64,000 bases of DNA from Dipteris shenzhenensis (taxonomy: Eukaryota; Polypodiophyta; Polypodiopsida; Gleicheniales): NCBI GenBank assembly GCA_047967505.1, contig CM106539.1; one strand, 5' to 3'. The translations under genes and the position numbers were made by a program. Under the pieces are notes generated by a model that did no database searches, was not told the origin of the DNA, and saw nothing but the letters and a program-made list of their open reading frames with translations. Shown here piece after piece: positions 24,158 through 35,705 of the stretch; the first letter of the stretch is position 1, and each line of letters begins with the position of its first letter.

Positions 24158-24785
24158 TAATTAAACATGCCAAGGTTTGAATTTTTTTTATCTAGATGGT
24201 GTGACATGGATAACAACTGTGCGTCAGCTTTGAAGCCTAGCTTCCACAACATGGATGAATAGTTCTAACTTTTGTCTTGTTGTGATGGTGCCAGGTGAGT
24301 TGGCACACCTCTCCATCGGATTTGCAAGTAGAGTCTTAGGCATGGTATTGTGGAAAAGGATGTTGGCAACCTTGAAGGATCCACTTGGGAGACTCATGAT
24401 GAGAGATATAGTACTCTCGACCCTATCATGCACACTTACAGAAATATATGTGTTAGTAATGAGAACTGAAAATTGAACTACCTTGTAACTTATTGAATTT
24501 AGATACTATGTTATGGTTTTTACCATTGGGCAAATTGATAAGGAGTTATTCTCTTGGATTCTCGTTTAGAGATACAGCTAGAATTTATTCTCTTGGATTC
24601 TCGATTAGAAATGCAGCTAGAGTAATTAGATAGAATTCTTCTTGCTCAATGATTCTCTTTGCTGCACCCTTAAGCATTAACATAAATGTAAATATAGTCA
24701 CGATGAAACAATGGTTGCTAGGGGCCTTTCGAAGCTATGACTAAGAATGTTGTAGTGGAGATTTAGATTCAATGAAATAGTAGGT

Positions 24786-24823
<38 letters not shown>

Positions 24824-25800
24824 CATAACATGCATGCACAAATGTGCATACACACATACACAACTTATACAAATCCACATACACACACATTCATGCGCAC
24901 GTGCGCGCGCGCGCACACACACACACACACACACATGCATATACACATGAGTGCATGTGTGCCCTCCACTCCACCTAAATGACAAAGGTATCAAGTAGGC
25001 CTAAAACTTTGTCCTTACATTAGGTAAGATTTGGAGTCAATTAATGTAAGGTTTGGAGTCAATAAGGGCCTCTTGGATTAGGAATGTAAGCAACTGAGAT
25101 TAGGGAGATAACCAATTGTACTACTTGGGCCTTTAAAATTTGGACAAATCCATATTGGCCTACCATGGGTGAGGAGATCTTCCCTTGTGCCCACTATTAC
25201 CACTTGGGCTCCCTTGTAATCCCCCCAACATATAGGGCATTTACCCACATGGTAGGTCTCCACATCCTTTCTGGACAGGCTCCTTAATCTTCCCCTCTCT
25301 GGGGAACCTCTAATATGGTGTAGAATTTTTCCTTCAAAAAAAAAGAGAGAACAAGTGCACGTAGGCAGTAGCTTTTGCTTAAAAGAAAAAGCTGCGATAA
25401 TTCCTTTTCTAGGTACTTTATTGGGAAATACAAGGTTGGCCCACAACATTAACTCGCATCCATTGTGGTAGTTGTATCACTTGGACCTTAGCCACTAACT
25501 ATAGTAATCATTAATGGTTGACTAAGCAAACGATGAAGTATAACAATTAAGTACAATAACCAAGCACAAGACTAGTAACTGAACCACACAAAGTACTTAC
25601 CGGCATTGTTGTTGCAAAGAAAAAAATTGACATGCCATAAAGTCCAAACCTCGTTGCTTGGTCAACTTCATCAGTTTTAACACGTACTTGGGTGCCAATT
25701 ACATCAAGGAAATGCACAACGCTTGTTTTGAGTTTGGGAAGTTAAGGATAGATTTGCAAGGTGCTATAAATAAAGGGGGGGTGATTCAGAGTATGCTCGA
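24158..25800. other. Unassigned spacer
   Basis: It contains a 47-bp tandem duplication at about 24544-24625 (TTATTCTCTTGGATTCTCG...) and the CA/GC microsatellites listed separately. A 123-codon minus-strand open frame at 25078-25449 has no recognisable domain and an odd composition. The 3' end of the Helitron probably lies here or a little above, but I could not find a convincing CTRR end with its hairpin. Confidence 0.5.
24789..24946. repeat. (CA)n and alternating purine-pyrimidine tract
   Basis: A CA run at 24789-24822 is followed by shorter CA runs. At 24895-24946 there is an alternating purine-pyrimidine tract that includes GTGCGCGCGCGCGC and a second CA run. Such tracts readily adopt Z-DNA in vitro; nothing more can be claimed from sequence. 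Confidence 0.95.
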
Positions 25801-25804
25801 GTTG

Positions 25805-26200
25805 CTACAAAGCAGTTGTTGGGAATTGGTGTGTTTGCTTGAATTTTATTAGCTTCTTGTGTTTGGAATTATAAGGTGCTACAAATGATGGTAGACATGG
25901 TGGGAATTGATACGTAATGTAAATAGGAGTATGGCCAGTAGAATATGTTTGAGTTGTCCCAACATAACTATTGGTAAAGTGGCGCATTTTTCCATATATG
26001 ATCAATCTGAGATCCATAGATTGTTGTTGGCTCTTTGCTCGCTAGTTGCAAATGATTTTGTTCCATGAGGTTTGCTAGTTGCATTTTCTTTTGTGAATGT
26101 TCAAGCATGCTGATGTTGAAATATCCTAAAGCAAAAGTCAGAGTTTTGTGAGTAATGCTTGTGATAAGTGCTCTAAGAAAGTGTGAAGGTGACATGCCTC
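25805..26200 (-). pseudogene. Endonuclease/exonuclease/phosphatase-like domain, Helitron C-terminus
   Basis: On the minus strand, downstream of the helicase end, one frame gives LTFALGYFNISMLEHSQKK and then EPTTIYGSQIDHIW. A neighbouring frame gives TYSTGHTPIYITYQF. In the EEP/apurinic-like endonuclease family these correspond to the GDFN motif (Asp replaced by Tyr, codon at about 26121-26123), the S-x-I-D-[HY] motif and the SDHxPI motif (eroded to STGHTPI). Helentron elements of animals and some other eukaryotes end in such a domain. The loss of the GDFN aspartate and the frame changes mean it is inactive. Only the C-terminal half is readable; 26218-26499 may hold the N-terminal half, but I cannot recognise motifs there. 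Confidence 0.6.
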
Positions 26201-26331
26201 GGTTCGGTATATTGAAGTTATAAACATTGATTGTATTGGATTTGGTTGAAATTTGTTGTAATCATTTTGAGGCCGGGGACTATGAACATTTTATGTGACA
26301 ACAAGGAAAGTTTGCATTTGTATAGGAGCGA

Positions 26332-28355
26332 TGTAGCCATTCCTTGAAACCCATTCCTTGGAACGTTGTGATTGCAACTTTTTATGAAGTTTGTTGGATG
26401 TGCGGTTCTAGTTGTGGTGAGATAGAGAAAGTCAGATGCCTGGAGATTATAATCTACATTTGAATCAACTACATGTAATTTCAACAAAAGTGTGTTCAAT
26501 GTCTATAAGATAATATATGTTTTACTCCCATTCTCAAGACACGATACATCGAATTGCTAAGCTACAAATGCAAGAAGTCTTTACAGTTTTATAGTAACAA
26601 TTGAATCTACGTGGATGTGAGTAGTGCTTAAGGGTTTTATGAGGTAAAGATTTTCCTTGGCACGTACTCTTGAAAGTGTCGTGTATGTGATGTCGTGTTG
26701 TGGCCTATCCGTGGGACCAAAGCATAGCGATTCTAGTGTTGAACCATGTGCATGATGCACTGTTCTTGTGCTGAGGCCCGGTTGGATTGGGTATTGTGTT
26801 GGCGTCACAACACTGTTTGTATTATTTCCTATTTGAATTTCTTTTTTAAAATTGGAAGTATTGTAGTCCATTGTTGGTCGATAGAATTTGGGTATAGGTA
26901 TCGGGTTTGTTTCCGTGTCCATGCTCCCATGTAGGGATTTGAAAATTGTATGCACACAACTGCAACCTAATTAGACGTAATAATTTCTTTGAATTGCCCA
27001 TCGACTCCATTTATAAGACCATCGAATGTGTTGTAATTTCCAGCACATAGCTTGACTACCATGCCCACCTTTAGTTTTATTTCTTTATGGAGCCTAATAG
27101 TTTTATTGGGATCATGTGAGAGAGACGATGAATGGGGATAGTTGTTGTTTTTCTTATCTTTGGTAGGGAAAATGTAAATATCACCGTCGGTGTGTTTCGG
27201 ACTGATTTGTTTGTATAGAACAAGTAAGGTAATGTCAAGGTTGGTGGCACCTTACAGAAGCATACAAAGTTGATTACACCAATGTCTTCTAGATGTGTGT
27301 TTGTTTGGAACTTGTTTAGGATGCTAGTGAAGAAGAAATTGGCCTGTAGCCATTCCTTGAAACCCATTCCTTGGAACGTTGTGATTGCAGCTTTTTATGA
27401 AGTCTGTTGGATGTGCGGTTCTAGTTGCGGTGAGATAGAGAAAGTCAGATGCCTGGAGATTTTAATCTACACTTAAATCAACTGCATGTAATTGCAACAA
27501 AAGTGTGTTCAATGTCTATAAGATAATATATGTTTTACTCCCATTCTCAAGACACAATACATCAAATTGCTAAGCTACAAAGGCAAGAAGTCTTTACAGT
27601 TTTATAGTAACAATTGAATCTACGTGGATGTGAGTAGTGCTTGAGGGTTTTATGAGGTAAATATTTTCCTTGGCATGTACTCTTGAAAGTGTCGTGTATG
27701 TGATGTCGTGTTGTGGCCTACCCGTGGGACCAGAGCATAGCGATTCTAGTGTTGAATCGTGTGCATGATGCACTATTCTTGCTGAGGCCCGGTTGGATCG
27801 GGTATTGTGTTGGCGTCACAACATTGTTTGTACTATTTCCTATTTGGATTTCTTTTTTAAAATTGGAGGTATTGCAGTCCATTGTTGGTCGATAGAATTT
27901 GGGTATAGGTATTGGGTTTGTTTCCATGTCCATGCTCCCATGTAGGGATTTGAAAATTGTATCCACACAACTGCAACCTAATTAGACGTAATAATTTCTT
28001 TGAATTGCCCATCAACTCCATTTATAAGACCATCCAATGTGTTGTAGTTTCCTGCACATAGCTTGACTACCATGCCCACCTTTAGTTTTATTTCTTTATG
28101 GAGCCCAATAGTTTTATTGGGACCATCTGAGAGAGATAATGAATGGGGAAAATTGTTGTTTTTCTTATCTTTGGTAGGGAAAATGTAAATATCACCGTCG
28201 GTGTGTTTCGGACTAATTTGTTTGTATAGAACAAGTAAGGTAATGTCAAGGTTGGTGGCACCTTACAGAAGCATACAAAGTTGATTGCGCCAATGTCTTC
28301 TAGATGTGTGTTTGTTTGGAACTTGTTTAGGATGCTAGTGAAGAAGAAATTGGCA
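26332..28355. repeat. 1013-bp direct tandem duplication within the helicase
   Basis: Copy one (26332-27344) and copy two (27345-28355) begin with TGTAGCCATTCCTTG or the equivalent and end with GATGCTAGTGAAGAAGAAATTGG. They align at a constant offset of 1013 bases with a few per cent substitutions and a small deletion (TTCTTGTGCTGAGG against TTCTTGCTGAGG). On the minus strand both copies encode the same stretch: helicase C-terminal part (NTHLEDIG..., YRPTMDY, TQYPIQPGL) and the start of the next region. The duplication happened inside the Helitron and before the present divergence of the copies. Confidence 0.95.
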
Positions 28356-29007
28356 TGTCATATAACGTTGTTGAGTTGATAACATATGAGGTTTTCTTTC
28401 CAGAAACTTTGCTTCAAAGTGTTCTCTTCTTGGAACACCCATTTGTCATGTACAAGAGGCAATTGGTATAAGTTACATGTTATTATGACATCCAAGCCAC
28501 CAAATGGTAAATTATAAACATGTTTAATGGTGCACAGTCTTCTATTGATGAAGCTGAACATTCTCTCACCAATTAGTGATATCTCATTTATAATTACTAT
28601 TTGAACATCCATGTATTATTTCTCCGGCATCTCTTTGCAATTTACTGGTATGCCTAATGTTGAATGTAGAGTTGCATTGATTATGTTGTATGTAGCTCTT
28701 TATGTGAATGCCATTTTTAATACTTTGGTCTTCAGTTGATGTGAATTGGGTTTTTGTTATACCAATGTAGTAGCTCTTGATTGAGAGCGCACATGACAGT
28801 TGTTTTACCGGTTCCAACTCCTCATGTTAGAAATATGTAGATGGGCTTGTCAGGGTTCTTTTTTTTCCACGTTATGTCATCGAATATATGCCATAGCTTT
28901 GGGTTTAACAATCACATTTGTGACGAGTGTTCTTCTTCTGGTATTAGCTTCTCTGTAGGTTGCAGGAATTGAAAAAGAGTAGGAGTTTCTCGTTTTAGCC
29001 TATTTTG
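26581..29007 (-). pseudogene. Pif1-like helicase, C-terminal two thirds (Helitron)
   Basis: At 28799-28822 the minus strand reads GVGTGKTT, the Walker A loop. At 28580-28612 it has IINEISLIGERM (Walker B, first Asp changed to Asn), followed by PFGGLDVIITCNLYQLP, the Pif1/Helitron motif III region. Further on are NTHLEDI, GNYNTxDGLINGVDG (27350-28060 area) and, at the end (about 26640-26760), CFGPTDRPQHDITYTTLSRVRAKENLYLI. These identify the RepHel helicase. The 1013-bp duplication repeats part of it. Stops occur between Walker A and B. The upstream part of the domain continues at 34525 beyond Copia-1, which landed at TTTTG within the coding sequence. Confidence 0.85.
28358..28620 (-). pseudogene. 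Helicase motif II-III open segment
   Basis: This is the best preserved open stretch of the helicase (84 codons). It begins MDVQIVIINEISLIGERMF and passes RRLCTIKHVYNLPFGGLDV and NLYQLPLVHDKWVFQ. The last phrase matches the segment after motif III in Helitron helicases. It is part of the entry above and is listed because the family call rests mainly on it. Confidence 0.85.
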
Positions 29008-29702
29008 TGTTAGAGTTAGCTCAAATGTCCACCTCTCATGTAACCCACCAATATTCTGTGTACCCAATGTTGTAAGGCCCCCATATGAGGAGAAGCCATG
29101 ATGGGTATCAGATATTGGGAGGGATCCCCAGTTTAGACACTGGAAGGGGTCTTAGAGTAGACCAGATGGTTATGAGACGGCTTAGGAGCCAAGAGTAGAT
29201 ACCCGTCTGCACAAAGGGGGGGTTCAGGGGGGCGATAGCCCCCCCGATAGCAGGGGGTCCGGGGGGCGCAGGCCCCCGGTGGGGGTCTGGGGGCAAAGCC
29301 CCCAGCGGCAGGGTCCAGGGGCTGCCGGTAGCCCCAGGCCCGACGGTATGACCTATGCGCGATCCTTCATCTGCCCGACGGCATGTTTTCTGAAGGGTCG
29401 GTGGTCTTCCAGGCCGACTGTCTATTAGGCCGACTGCCTATTACAGGGCCGACCGTCAACCACTTACACTATATAAGTGGCCACCCCCTATCATCAGATC
29501 ACCAGTTCTTCACGCTCATAGTCCTCCGTCCAGCATCTGTCTAGATCACCATCGAAGCTCTGTCTGTAGAGCGCACGGGTGGACAGCCAACCATCAGTTG
29601 TATCAGCAGTTTGGTATATCAGAATTTTTTGTATTCTCTCCAGTTTTTCCATCGTGTACTTGCGTTTTGTTGTTATCTTCCGCTGCGTACTATTTTCTTA
29701 CA
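29008..29702 (+). repeat. Copia-1 5' LTR
   Basis: It begins TGTTAGAGTTAG and ends TTTTCTTACA. It contains a G/C-rich block with runs of seven G and GGGGGGC phrases (29213-29300) and a TATA box TATATAAG at 29470. The region after the TATA box (about 29500-29702) would hold the transcription start and R/U5. Confidence 0.97.
29470..29477 (+). promoter_or_regulatory. TATA box of Copia-1 LTR promoter
   Basis: TATATAAG follows TTACAC in the 5' LTR. The identical site in the 3' LTR is at 34287. The same position in the Copia-2 LTR is TATATAAG at 41219, so it is conserved between the two related elements, as expected of a working promoter element. Confidence 0.7.
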
Positions 29703-29714
29703 TGGTATCAGAGC
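29703..29714 (+). other. Primer binding site, initiator tRNA-Met
   Basis: TGGTATCAGAGC directly follows the LTR. This is the usual complement of the 3' end of plant initiator tRNA-Met used by Copia elements. Confidence 0.95.
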
Positions 29715-29782
29715 TCAGGCTATCTGAGTAACGACTTTATTGCAAGTTCAACGAGCTTTGTTAGCAAAGGCTACTAGGAGTG

Positions 29783-31708
29783 ATGGCTGCACCAACCCCG
29801 TTGCGAATTCATCCACCTGCCTTCAATGAAGGCAAGCTCGATGGGACGAATTATACTTTGTGGAAATTCAAGATCAGCGCGATCTTGGATTCATATGAGC
29901 TTCTGGATACTGTTCTGGGATTGGATCCAGAACCGGTTGGATCACCGAATCCAAACAACCCCAACGTCATAACGCCACCGAATGCAGATCTTCTTCGAGC
30001 ATGGAAACGAAGGAATGCAGATGCACTCTGCGCTCTTGTTACCAGTTCAAGTGATTCTGTTTTGACTCTGATTCAGCATACAGACAAGGCAAGTGAGGCT
30101 TGGAACATACTGAAAGGTCAGTATGAAACGCGGAATCAGACCAGAATTCAAAATCTGGAGAATATGCTTGCTGCAGAGAGGTGCTCTGATGGAGAATCAG
30201 CTGAGACATTCATCACACGGATCAAGAATCTACGTGATCAGATGGCGGCGGTTGGGATTACAAAGACCAGCGAAGAGTTGGCCAGAAGGTGCATTCGGAT
30301 CCTTCCACAAAAGTACGATGCGTTGGTCACGACACTCAATACGCAGGTAAGAAATCCACCCCTCACTTTTGAAGAGTTCAGCGCGATGCTTCTAGAGGAG
30401 GAGATGCGAATGAAGACCCGCGATGGCGGAAGTGATGCAGCATTCTCAACCACATCCAAAGGGAAGGGTGGAGAGAAGAAGAATGGTAAGAAGAAGAAGT
30501 TTTCAGGTAAGTGCCACTACTGCAACAAAAGCGGTCACATGATCAAGGATTGCAGAAAGAAGCAGCAGGACGAAAAGAATGGCACTACACAGTCTTCTTC
30601 GAAAGGCAAGGAATCTGCCAACACAGTTGAAACTGAGTTGGAGCTATGGGTTGCAATTGAAGAAATATGCTCCTCAACAGAAGTTTCAACAATGAATGAT
30701 TCGTGGCTCCTTGATAGTGGAGCGTCCCGTCACATGACCAGAAAGAAGGACTGGTATAGCTCTTTCAAGCCTCTACAAGAGCCCATGAACGTGACGGTCG
30801 GTAATAATGCAAAATGCCCTGTGGAAGGTACAGGTACTATCTCTCTTTCCATTCAAGAGGGTGAAACTAAAGAGCTTTCTGATGTATTACTAGTTCCTCA
30901 GCTAAAGAAGAACTTGCTTTCGGTTGCTGCGATAACTGATCGCAACTTGGAGGTGCGTTTCAAGAGGACCGGAGCAGAAATCCTTAATGCAGCGGGCAAG
31001 GTGGTCGGCAAGGCAGTAAGGAAGAACAATCTGTACGAGCTGACGGCACTAACAGTCTCTTCAGGAGTGGGCATCAGTAAGGTATGGCATGAAAGATTTG
31101 GTCATCTTAGTTATCCTATTCTTTTGGAAATGCAGAAAACAGGGATGGTTGCACACTTGCCTGCACTCTCAAAGGTGCAGGAACCTTGTGAAGCTTGTAT
31201 GATGGGCAAGCAACAAAGGAAGGCTTTTCCACATGAGAGCGGCTATCGGGCAAAGGCTCCTCTAGAATTGGTTCATGCTGATCTCAGTGGGAAAGCTCCG
31301 ACTCAAGCTTTGGGGGGATGTAACTACTATATGCTTATCGTCGACGACTACAGTAGATACATGTGGGTGTATTTTTTACGAGATAAGGCTGAAGCTCTTG
31401 GAAAATTCAAACAGTGGCAAAAGATGGTGGAAAACGAAAGCGGGCTGAAGGTAAAGAAGCTTCGCACGGATCGAGGAGGAGAGTTCCTGTCAAAAGAGTT
31501 CGACACATACTTGCACGAGAATGGCATTAAGCGCCAACTCACGACTGCACATACTCCGCAACAAAATGGTGTTGTAGAGCGTCGCAATCGTACTACCATG
31601 GAGATGGCACGATGCATGGCACTAGGTAAAGGATTGCCTAAGTCTTTTTGGGCTGAGGCAGTCATACAGCAGTCTACATCCTCAATCGAAGCTTCACAAA
31701 GGCCTTGA
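29783..31708 (+). CDS. Copia-1 gag, protease and integrase (frameshifted end)
   Basis: The ATG at 29783 starts [19 protein letters not shown]. The gag domain (UBN2/retrotran_gag type, [13 protein letters not shown], residues about 18-30) is followed by a zinc knuckle [14 protein letters not shown] at 244-257. The protease site is [11 protein letters not shown] with DSG at 311-313. Integrase has the HHCC region (HERFGH from 436; CEACMMGK) and the catalytic Asp 500 (HADLSG), Asp 563 (RTDRGGEF) and Glu 599 ([10 protein letters not shown]), a D-62-D-35-E spacing. After SFWAEAV a one-base loss at about 31663 throws the frame, and the last 16 codons are out of frame. Pol resumes in the next entry. 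The frameshift could also be a sequencing error. Confidence 0.95.
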   Translation: MAAPTPLRIHPPAFNEGKLDGTNYTLWKFKISAILDSYELLDTVLGLDPEPVGSPNPNNPNVITPPNADLLRAWKRRNADALCALVTSSSDSVLTLIQHTDKASEAWNILKGQYETRNQTRIQNLENMLAAERCSDGESAETFITRIKNLRDQMAAVGITKTSEELARRCIRILPQKYDALVTTLNTQVRNPPLTFEEFSAMLLEEEMRMKTRDGGSDAAFSTTSKGKGGEKKNGKKKKFSGKCHYCNKSGHMIKDCRKKQQDEKNGTTQSSSKGKESANTVETELELWVAIEEICSSTEVSTMNDSWLLDSGASRHMTRKKDWYSSFKPLQEPMNVTVGNNAKCPVEGTGTISLSIQEGETKELSDVLLVPQLKKNLLSVAAITDRNLEVRFKRTGAEILNAAGKVVGKAVRKNNLYELTALTVSSGVGISKVWHERFGHLSYPILLEMQKTGMVAHLPALSKVQEPCEACMMGKQQRKAFPHESGYRAKAPLELVHADLSGKAPTQALGGCNYYMLIVDDYSRYMWVYFLRDKAEALGKFKQWQKMVENESGLKVKKLRTDRGGEFLSKEFDTYLHENGIKRQLTTAHTPQQNGVVERRNRTTMEMARCMALGKGLPKSFWAEAVIQQSTSSIEASQRP

Positions 31709-33795
31709 CGGGCAAAACACCTTTGGAGGCTTATTCAGGTAAAAAGCCTTCCGCTTCTCATTTCAGAACATTTGGATGTGAGTGTTTTGTTCATGTTCCA
31801 GATAGCACCAGAAAGAAATTAGATCCAAAGAGCAGAAAGTGTATCTTCATGGGCTATAGCCAGGAGTCAAAGGCGTACCGGCTATATGATCCAGAGGCAA
31901 AGAAGATCGTGGTCAGTCGTGATGTGGTGTTTTGGGAACAGCCACATACAGTGGAGGAGGAGGTATGCCCTTCCACTTTATCATCAGCCGTAAAAGTAAC
32001 TCACCTTGTGCCCGTATCTAAAGCAGAGTTGCAGAATGAGGAGGAGTACTTCGAGGAACAGACTCCACCAACACCACAACATGCCTTGGCTCCACAAGGT
32101 AAGCCACTTCCAAAGTGGGCAAGGCAGCTCTTTGATGAGAAGAATCCGGTTCCAGACTTGGCGGAGTCATCTGCAGATGGACTTCGACGATCAAAGAGGA
32201 TAGAGGAGCAGAAAAGGGCTTCTGAACACATAGTCAATATGGCCTTGATGGCTGAGATTATGAAAGTTCAAGAGCCTACGCATTTGGATGAGGCAATGGT
32301 TGATCCAAATTGGAAAGCTGCCATGCAAGAGGAGTATGACAGCATAATGAAGAATCAGACTTGGGACTTGGTTGATCGTCCAGAAAAAAGGAAGATCATT
32401 GGTACCAAATGGGTATGGAAGGCCAAGTACAAATCTGATGGATCTTTGGAAAAGTACAAGGCTAGGCTTGTTGCACAAGGATACTCTCAAGTTGAAGGCT
32501 TTGATTTTGAGGATTCCTTTGCTCCTACAGCAAGGATGACAACTATTCGGGTGGTACTTGCCTTGGCTGCTCATAAGCAGTGGCCGGTGTTTCAAATGGA
32601 CGTGAAATCTGCGTTCTTGAATGGACATCTCAAGGAGGAGGTATATGTGTTCCAGCCACCAGGATTTGAGGTGCCCAATTCAGAGAACAAGGTTTGCAAA
32701 CTAAAGAAGGCATTGTATGGGCTGAAACAGGCCCCAAGGGCATGGTACCAACGGATTGATAGCTTTCTCATATCTATTGGTTTCTCAAAAAGTGCTTCTG
32801 ATGCTAACCTGTATGTTTGTAAGCAGGATGGCAAGTATGTGGTAATAGTCCTTTACGTGGATGACTTGATCATCACAGGAGATCATGAGAAGATGCTGCA
32901 ACAGTTGAGGGAGTCGTTGAGTTCCGAGTTTGAGATGACAGATTTGGGGCTCATGCACTTTTGCCTCGGCATTGAGGTTTGGCAAAAACCTGGCAGGATT
33001 TTCATCTCTCAGCAGAGATATGCTCGCGAGATCTTGAAGGCATTCGGTATGACCGAGTGTAAGGACGTGGTCTCTCCCATGGAGGTGAATGGTAAGCTCT
33101 CAGTGGAGGATGCATCACCACTTGTCGACATGAAGGAGTATAGGAAACTTGTGGGGAGTCTCATTTTTCTGTGCAACACTAGACCTGATATCAGCTTTGC
33201 AGTTGGTGTACTTAGTAGGTTCTCAAATCAACCTCGAGAGAACCATTGGAAAGCAGGGATGCGTGTGCTAAAGTACGTGAAAGGTACACTGGAGTATGGC
33301 ATTACCTACAGAGCAGGGAAGACCTTGGCGGGTTACTGTGACTCAGATTGGGCGGGAGATTGTGATTCTAGAAAGTCAGTTTCTGGATATTGTTTCTCAC
33401 TTGGTTCAGGAGTGTTCTCTTGGATTAGCAAGAAGCAACCAACAGTGGCACTATCTTCGACAGAAGCTGAGTACAAGGCAGCATGCATTGCTGCTTGTGA
33501 AGCAGTTTGGCTAAGGAGGATCCTGCAAGACATAGGAGTTCCAATCGAAGATGCGACGGTTCTAAAATGCGACAATCAGAGTTGCATGGCCATTGCAAAG
33601 AATCCTGTGTTCCATGCTCGTACAAAGCACATAGAGATCCAGTATCACTATGTACGAGAGCTCATCGAGGATGGAGTCATAGAGCTGGAGTATTGTCCCA
33701 CAGAGGACAATTGCGCAGACATCTTCACGAAGGCTCTTGGGAGTGATTTATTGTTGCGGCATCTACATCGACTCGGCATTGGTCCGAACACGTAG
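31705..33795 (+). CDS. Copia-1 integrase tail, reverse transcriptase and RNase H
   Basis: This is the continuation of pol in the +1 frame; it has no start of its own (the first in-frame codon used here is TTG). It holds the integrase C-terminal part ([35 protein letters not shown]). The RVT_2-type reverse transcriptase follows from [19 protein letters not shown], with [10 protein letters not shown] (first Asp) and [10 protein letters not shown] (YVDD at residues 384-387). RNase H has [10 protein letters not shown] (Asp about 546), STEAEYKAA and [15 protein letters not shown], ending at [10 protein letters not shown]. Intact through the TAG at 33793. A complete polyprotein would need both entries in one frame. 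Confidence 0.95.
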   Translation: MTGKTPLEAYSGKKPSASHFRTFGCECFVHVPDSTRKKLDPKSRKCIFMGYSQESKAYRLYDPEAKKIVVSRDVVFWEQPHTVEEEVCPSTLSSAVKVTHLVPVSKAELQNEEEYFEEQTPPTPQHALAPQGKPLPKWARQLFDEKNPVPDLAESSADGLRRSKRIEEQKRASEHIVNMALMAEIMKVQEPTHLDEAMVDPNWKAAMQEEYDSIMKNQTWDLVDRPEKRKIIGTKWVWKAKYKSDGSLEKYKARLVAQGYSQVEGFDFEDSFAPTARMTTIRVVLALAAHKQWPVFQMDVKSAFLNGHLKEEVYVFQPPGFEVPNSENKVCKLKKALYGLKQAPRAWYQRIDSFLISIGFSKSASDANLYVCKQDGKYVVIVLYVDDLIITGDHEKMLQQLRESLSSEFEMTDLGLMHFCLGIEVWQKPGRIFISQQRYAREILKAFGMTECKDVVSPMEVNGKLSVEDASPLVDMKEYRKLVGSLIFLCNTRPDISFAVGVLSRFSNQPRENHWKAGMRVLKYVKGTLEYGITYRAGKTLAGYCDSDWAGDCDSRKSVSGYCFSLGSGVFSWISKKQPTVALSSTEAEYKAACIAACEAVWLRRILQDIGVPIEDATVLKCDNQSCMAIAKNPVFHARTKHIEIQYHYVRELIEDGVIELEYCPTEDNCADIFTKALGSDLLLRHLHRLGIGPNT

Positions 33796-33815
33796 TTCAT
33801 CTTCGGGTGAACATT

Positions 33816-33824
33816 GAGGGGGGG
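33816..33824 (+). other. Polypurine tract of Copia-1
   Basis: GAGGGGGGG lies immediately before the 3' LTR, 20 bases after the pol stop. The same tract occurs before the Copia-2 3' LTR (45568-45576). Confidence 0.95.
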
Positions 33825-34519
33825 TGTTAGAGTTAGCTCAAATGTCCACCTCTCATGTAACCCACCAATATTCTGTGTACCCAATGTTGTAAGGCCCCCA
33901 TATGAGGAGAAGCCATGATGGGTATCAGATATTGGGAGGGATCCCCAGTTTAGACACTGGAAGGGGTCTTAGAGTAGACCAGATGGTTATGAGACGGCTT
34001 AGGAGCCAAGAGTAGATACCCGTCTGCACAAAGGGGGGGTTCAGGGGGGCGATAGCCCCCCCGATAGCAGGGGGTCCGGGGGGCGCAGGCCCCCGGTGGG
34101 GGTCTGGGGGCAAAGCCCCCAGCGGTAGGGTCCAGGGGCTGCCGGTAGCCCCAGGCCCGACGGTATGACCTATGCGCGATCCTTCATCTGCCCGACGGCA
34201 TGTTTTCTGAAGGGTCGGTGGTCTTCCAGGCCGACTGTCTATTAGGCCGACTGCCTATTACAGGGCCGACCGTCAACCACTTACACTATATAAGTGGCCA
34301 CCCCCTATCATCAGATCACCAGTTCTTCACGCTCATAGTCCTCCGTCCAGCATCTGTCTAGATCACCATCGAAGCTCTGTCTGTAGAGCGCACGGGTGGA
34401 CAGCCAACCATCAGTTGTATCAGCAGTTTGGTATATCAGAATTTTTTGTATTCTCTCCAGTTTTTCCATCGTGTACTTGCGTTTTGTTGTTATCTTCCGC
34501 TGCGTACTATTTTCTTACA
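33825..34519 (+). repeat. Copia-1 3' LTR
   Basis: It is 695 bp, the same length as the 5' LTR, and by eye identical except for one T where the other LTR has C in a CAG context (AGCGGTAGGG against AGCGGCAGGG). The target duplication TTTTG follows at 34520. Confidence 0.97.
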
Positions 34520-34524
34520 TTTTG

Positions 34525-34985
34525 AGCTTGGATAATGAGATGTAAATTCATTGCTTTTCTGTGTAATTGTGATGTGTTATGTCAACCATGCCAAATGACT
34601 CTAGCAAAGTAGCATTGCTAAATGTTTTTGCCCATAAGTCATTGTTTGCGGTCGTAGCCATCTCATCTATTGTTCTTGAAGCTTTGCTAAGCCTCAACAT
34701 CTTATTTTTTTGAGTCTATATGGAAGTTGAATTTTTTCTCTGGTCTTAGAAATCTAGTCTATAGCTCTATAGTAAGCATCTTTCCAAGTTTCTTTTGTTT
34801 TCCTTAGGGTATTTTTTGAATAACAGTAAGGAGTATAATGCATGTTAAGCTGTTCTCTAGAATTGCCAAGGTCTCGTTGTTGGTCATAGTGTGTGAATCT
34901 AATCAGTTTTTGTCTTCTTTTCAGATATATAGGTTTTCTTATTGTATTCTGAAACAAATTCTTCCAACCATATTCAGTCAAGTGT
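34525..34985 (-). pseudogene. Helitron helicase, N-terminal part
   Basis: This is the minus-strand continuation of the helicase on the far side of Copia-1. It includes RQKLIRFTHYDQQRDLGNSREQLNMHYTPY, which corresponds to the REQLMLY-type segment between Rep and the helicase core in RepHel proteins. Near 34525-34680, phrases such as HNTSQLHRKAMNLHLIIQAQ lead up to the insertion site. Several stops are present. Confidence 0.65.
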
Positions 34986-35035
34986 CTTTGTCCTTACTAT
35001 GTATTGGTCACTAATTGAAGTGCACATTATATCAG

Positions 35036-35705
35036 TTGAATTATCTAGGAGAATTTGCAATATTTTATGAAGTTTTAGGATAGCAATGTGTTGTTGTAAT
35101 AAACTATGTTGTTTTGGAGGCATGGTGCAATGGTAACAAGAGTACTGTGTATACTGCTTGTTGCCCTGACATTTGTTGGAGGTTTAAGAATGCAGCCCCC
35201 ATTTTTTTGATGCGGCCAACAACATCGCTGTTCTCATTGTTTTCTTTTTTTTATTATGTTGTGAAATGCCTTGGTTATTGTGTTGACTACTTTTGTAAGG
35301 TAGATGGCGGCAGTATGCGGTTGTTGCATATGGATCTAATATAAATTGAGCATCAATATTTGCAGCCCATAATGGTGCTAATAATTTGGGAAATGGGTGT
35401 GTCCAAGCATCTGATGGCTTTCTTTTCAAGAAGAGTGTTGGTCTCTTTAAGTAAGATGTATTCTCCTTTGGTAAGTTGCAATTTCACTAACAATTACTCT
35501 AAGCTTTGCAATGGACTCATGATTGTATCGTTTAGCTCTTTGTATACTTTAGTGAGGGTGATATGACTATAACAAAGTTTTTGCTCTAGAGGCTACGGGA
35601 TAGTTGTTTTGTCCATTGGTGGTAATGGAAAATGGAACCTGCATATTGCTCTCCCCTTCTTTCTACATGTACATGTATGTCTATGACATTGTGTTGCCTA
35701 TAATG
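35036..35705 (-). pseudogene. Rep-helicase linker segment, native orientation
   Basis: The minus strand encodes DAWTHPFPKLLAPLWAANIDAQFILDPYATTAYC (written here with a break after WAANID for reading), the conserved LDPYAxxxYC region of Helitron transposases. It is the same block as 11308-11972 but lies in the same orientation as the Rep and helicase around it, so this is the ancestral arrangement. Stops and a frameshift follow YC. Confidence 0.75.

Larger units (their letters stand above)
29008..34519 (+). mobile_element. Copia-1: young Ty1/copia element
   Basis: A complete element: 695-bp LTRs starting TGTTAGAG and ending TTCTTACA, a primer binding site, gag-pol in the order gag, protease, integrase, RT, RNase H, a polypurine tract, and a 5-bp target duplication TTTTG at 29003-29007 and 34520-34524. 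It sits in the helicase of the Helitron. The LTRs differ at a single position that I can find (C at about 29309, T in the other), so insertion was very recent. One frameshift in integrase (about 31663) is the only coding lesion I found. Confidence 0.97.

Noticed and set aside
25078-25449. 123-codon minus-strand open frame
   Set aside because: No domain, no homologous segment elsewhere in the window, and no splice or promoter context; chance is more likely.
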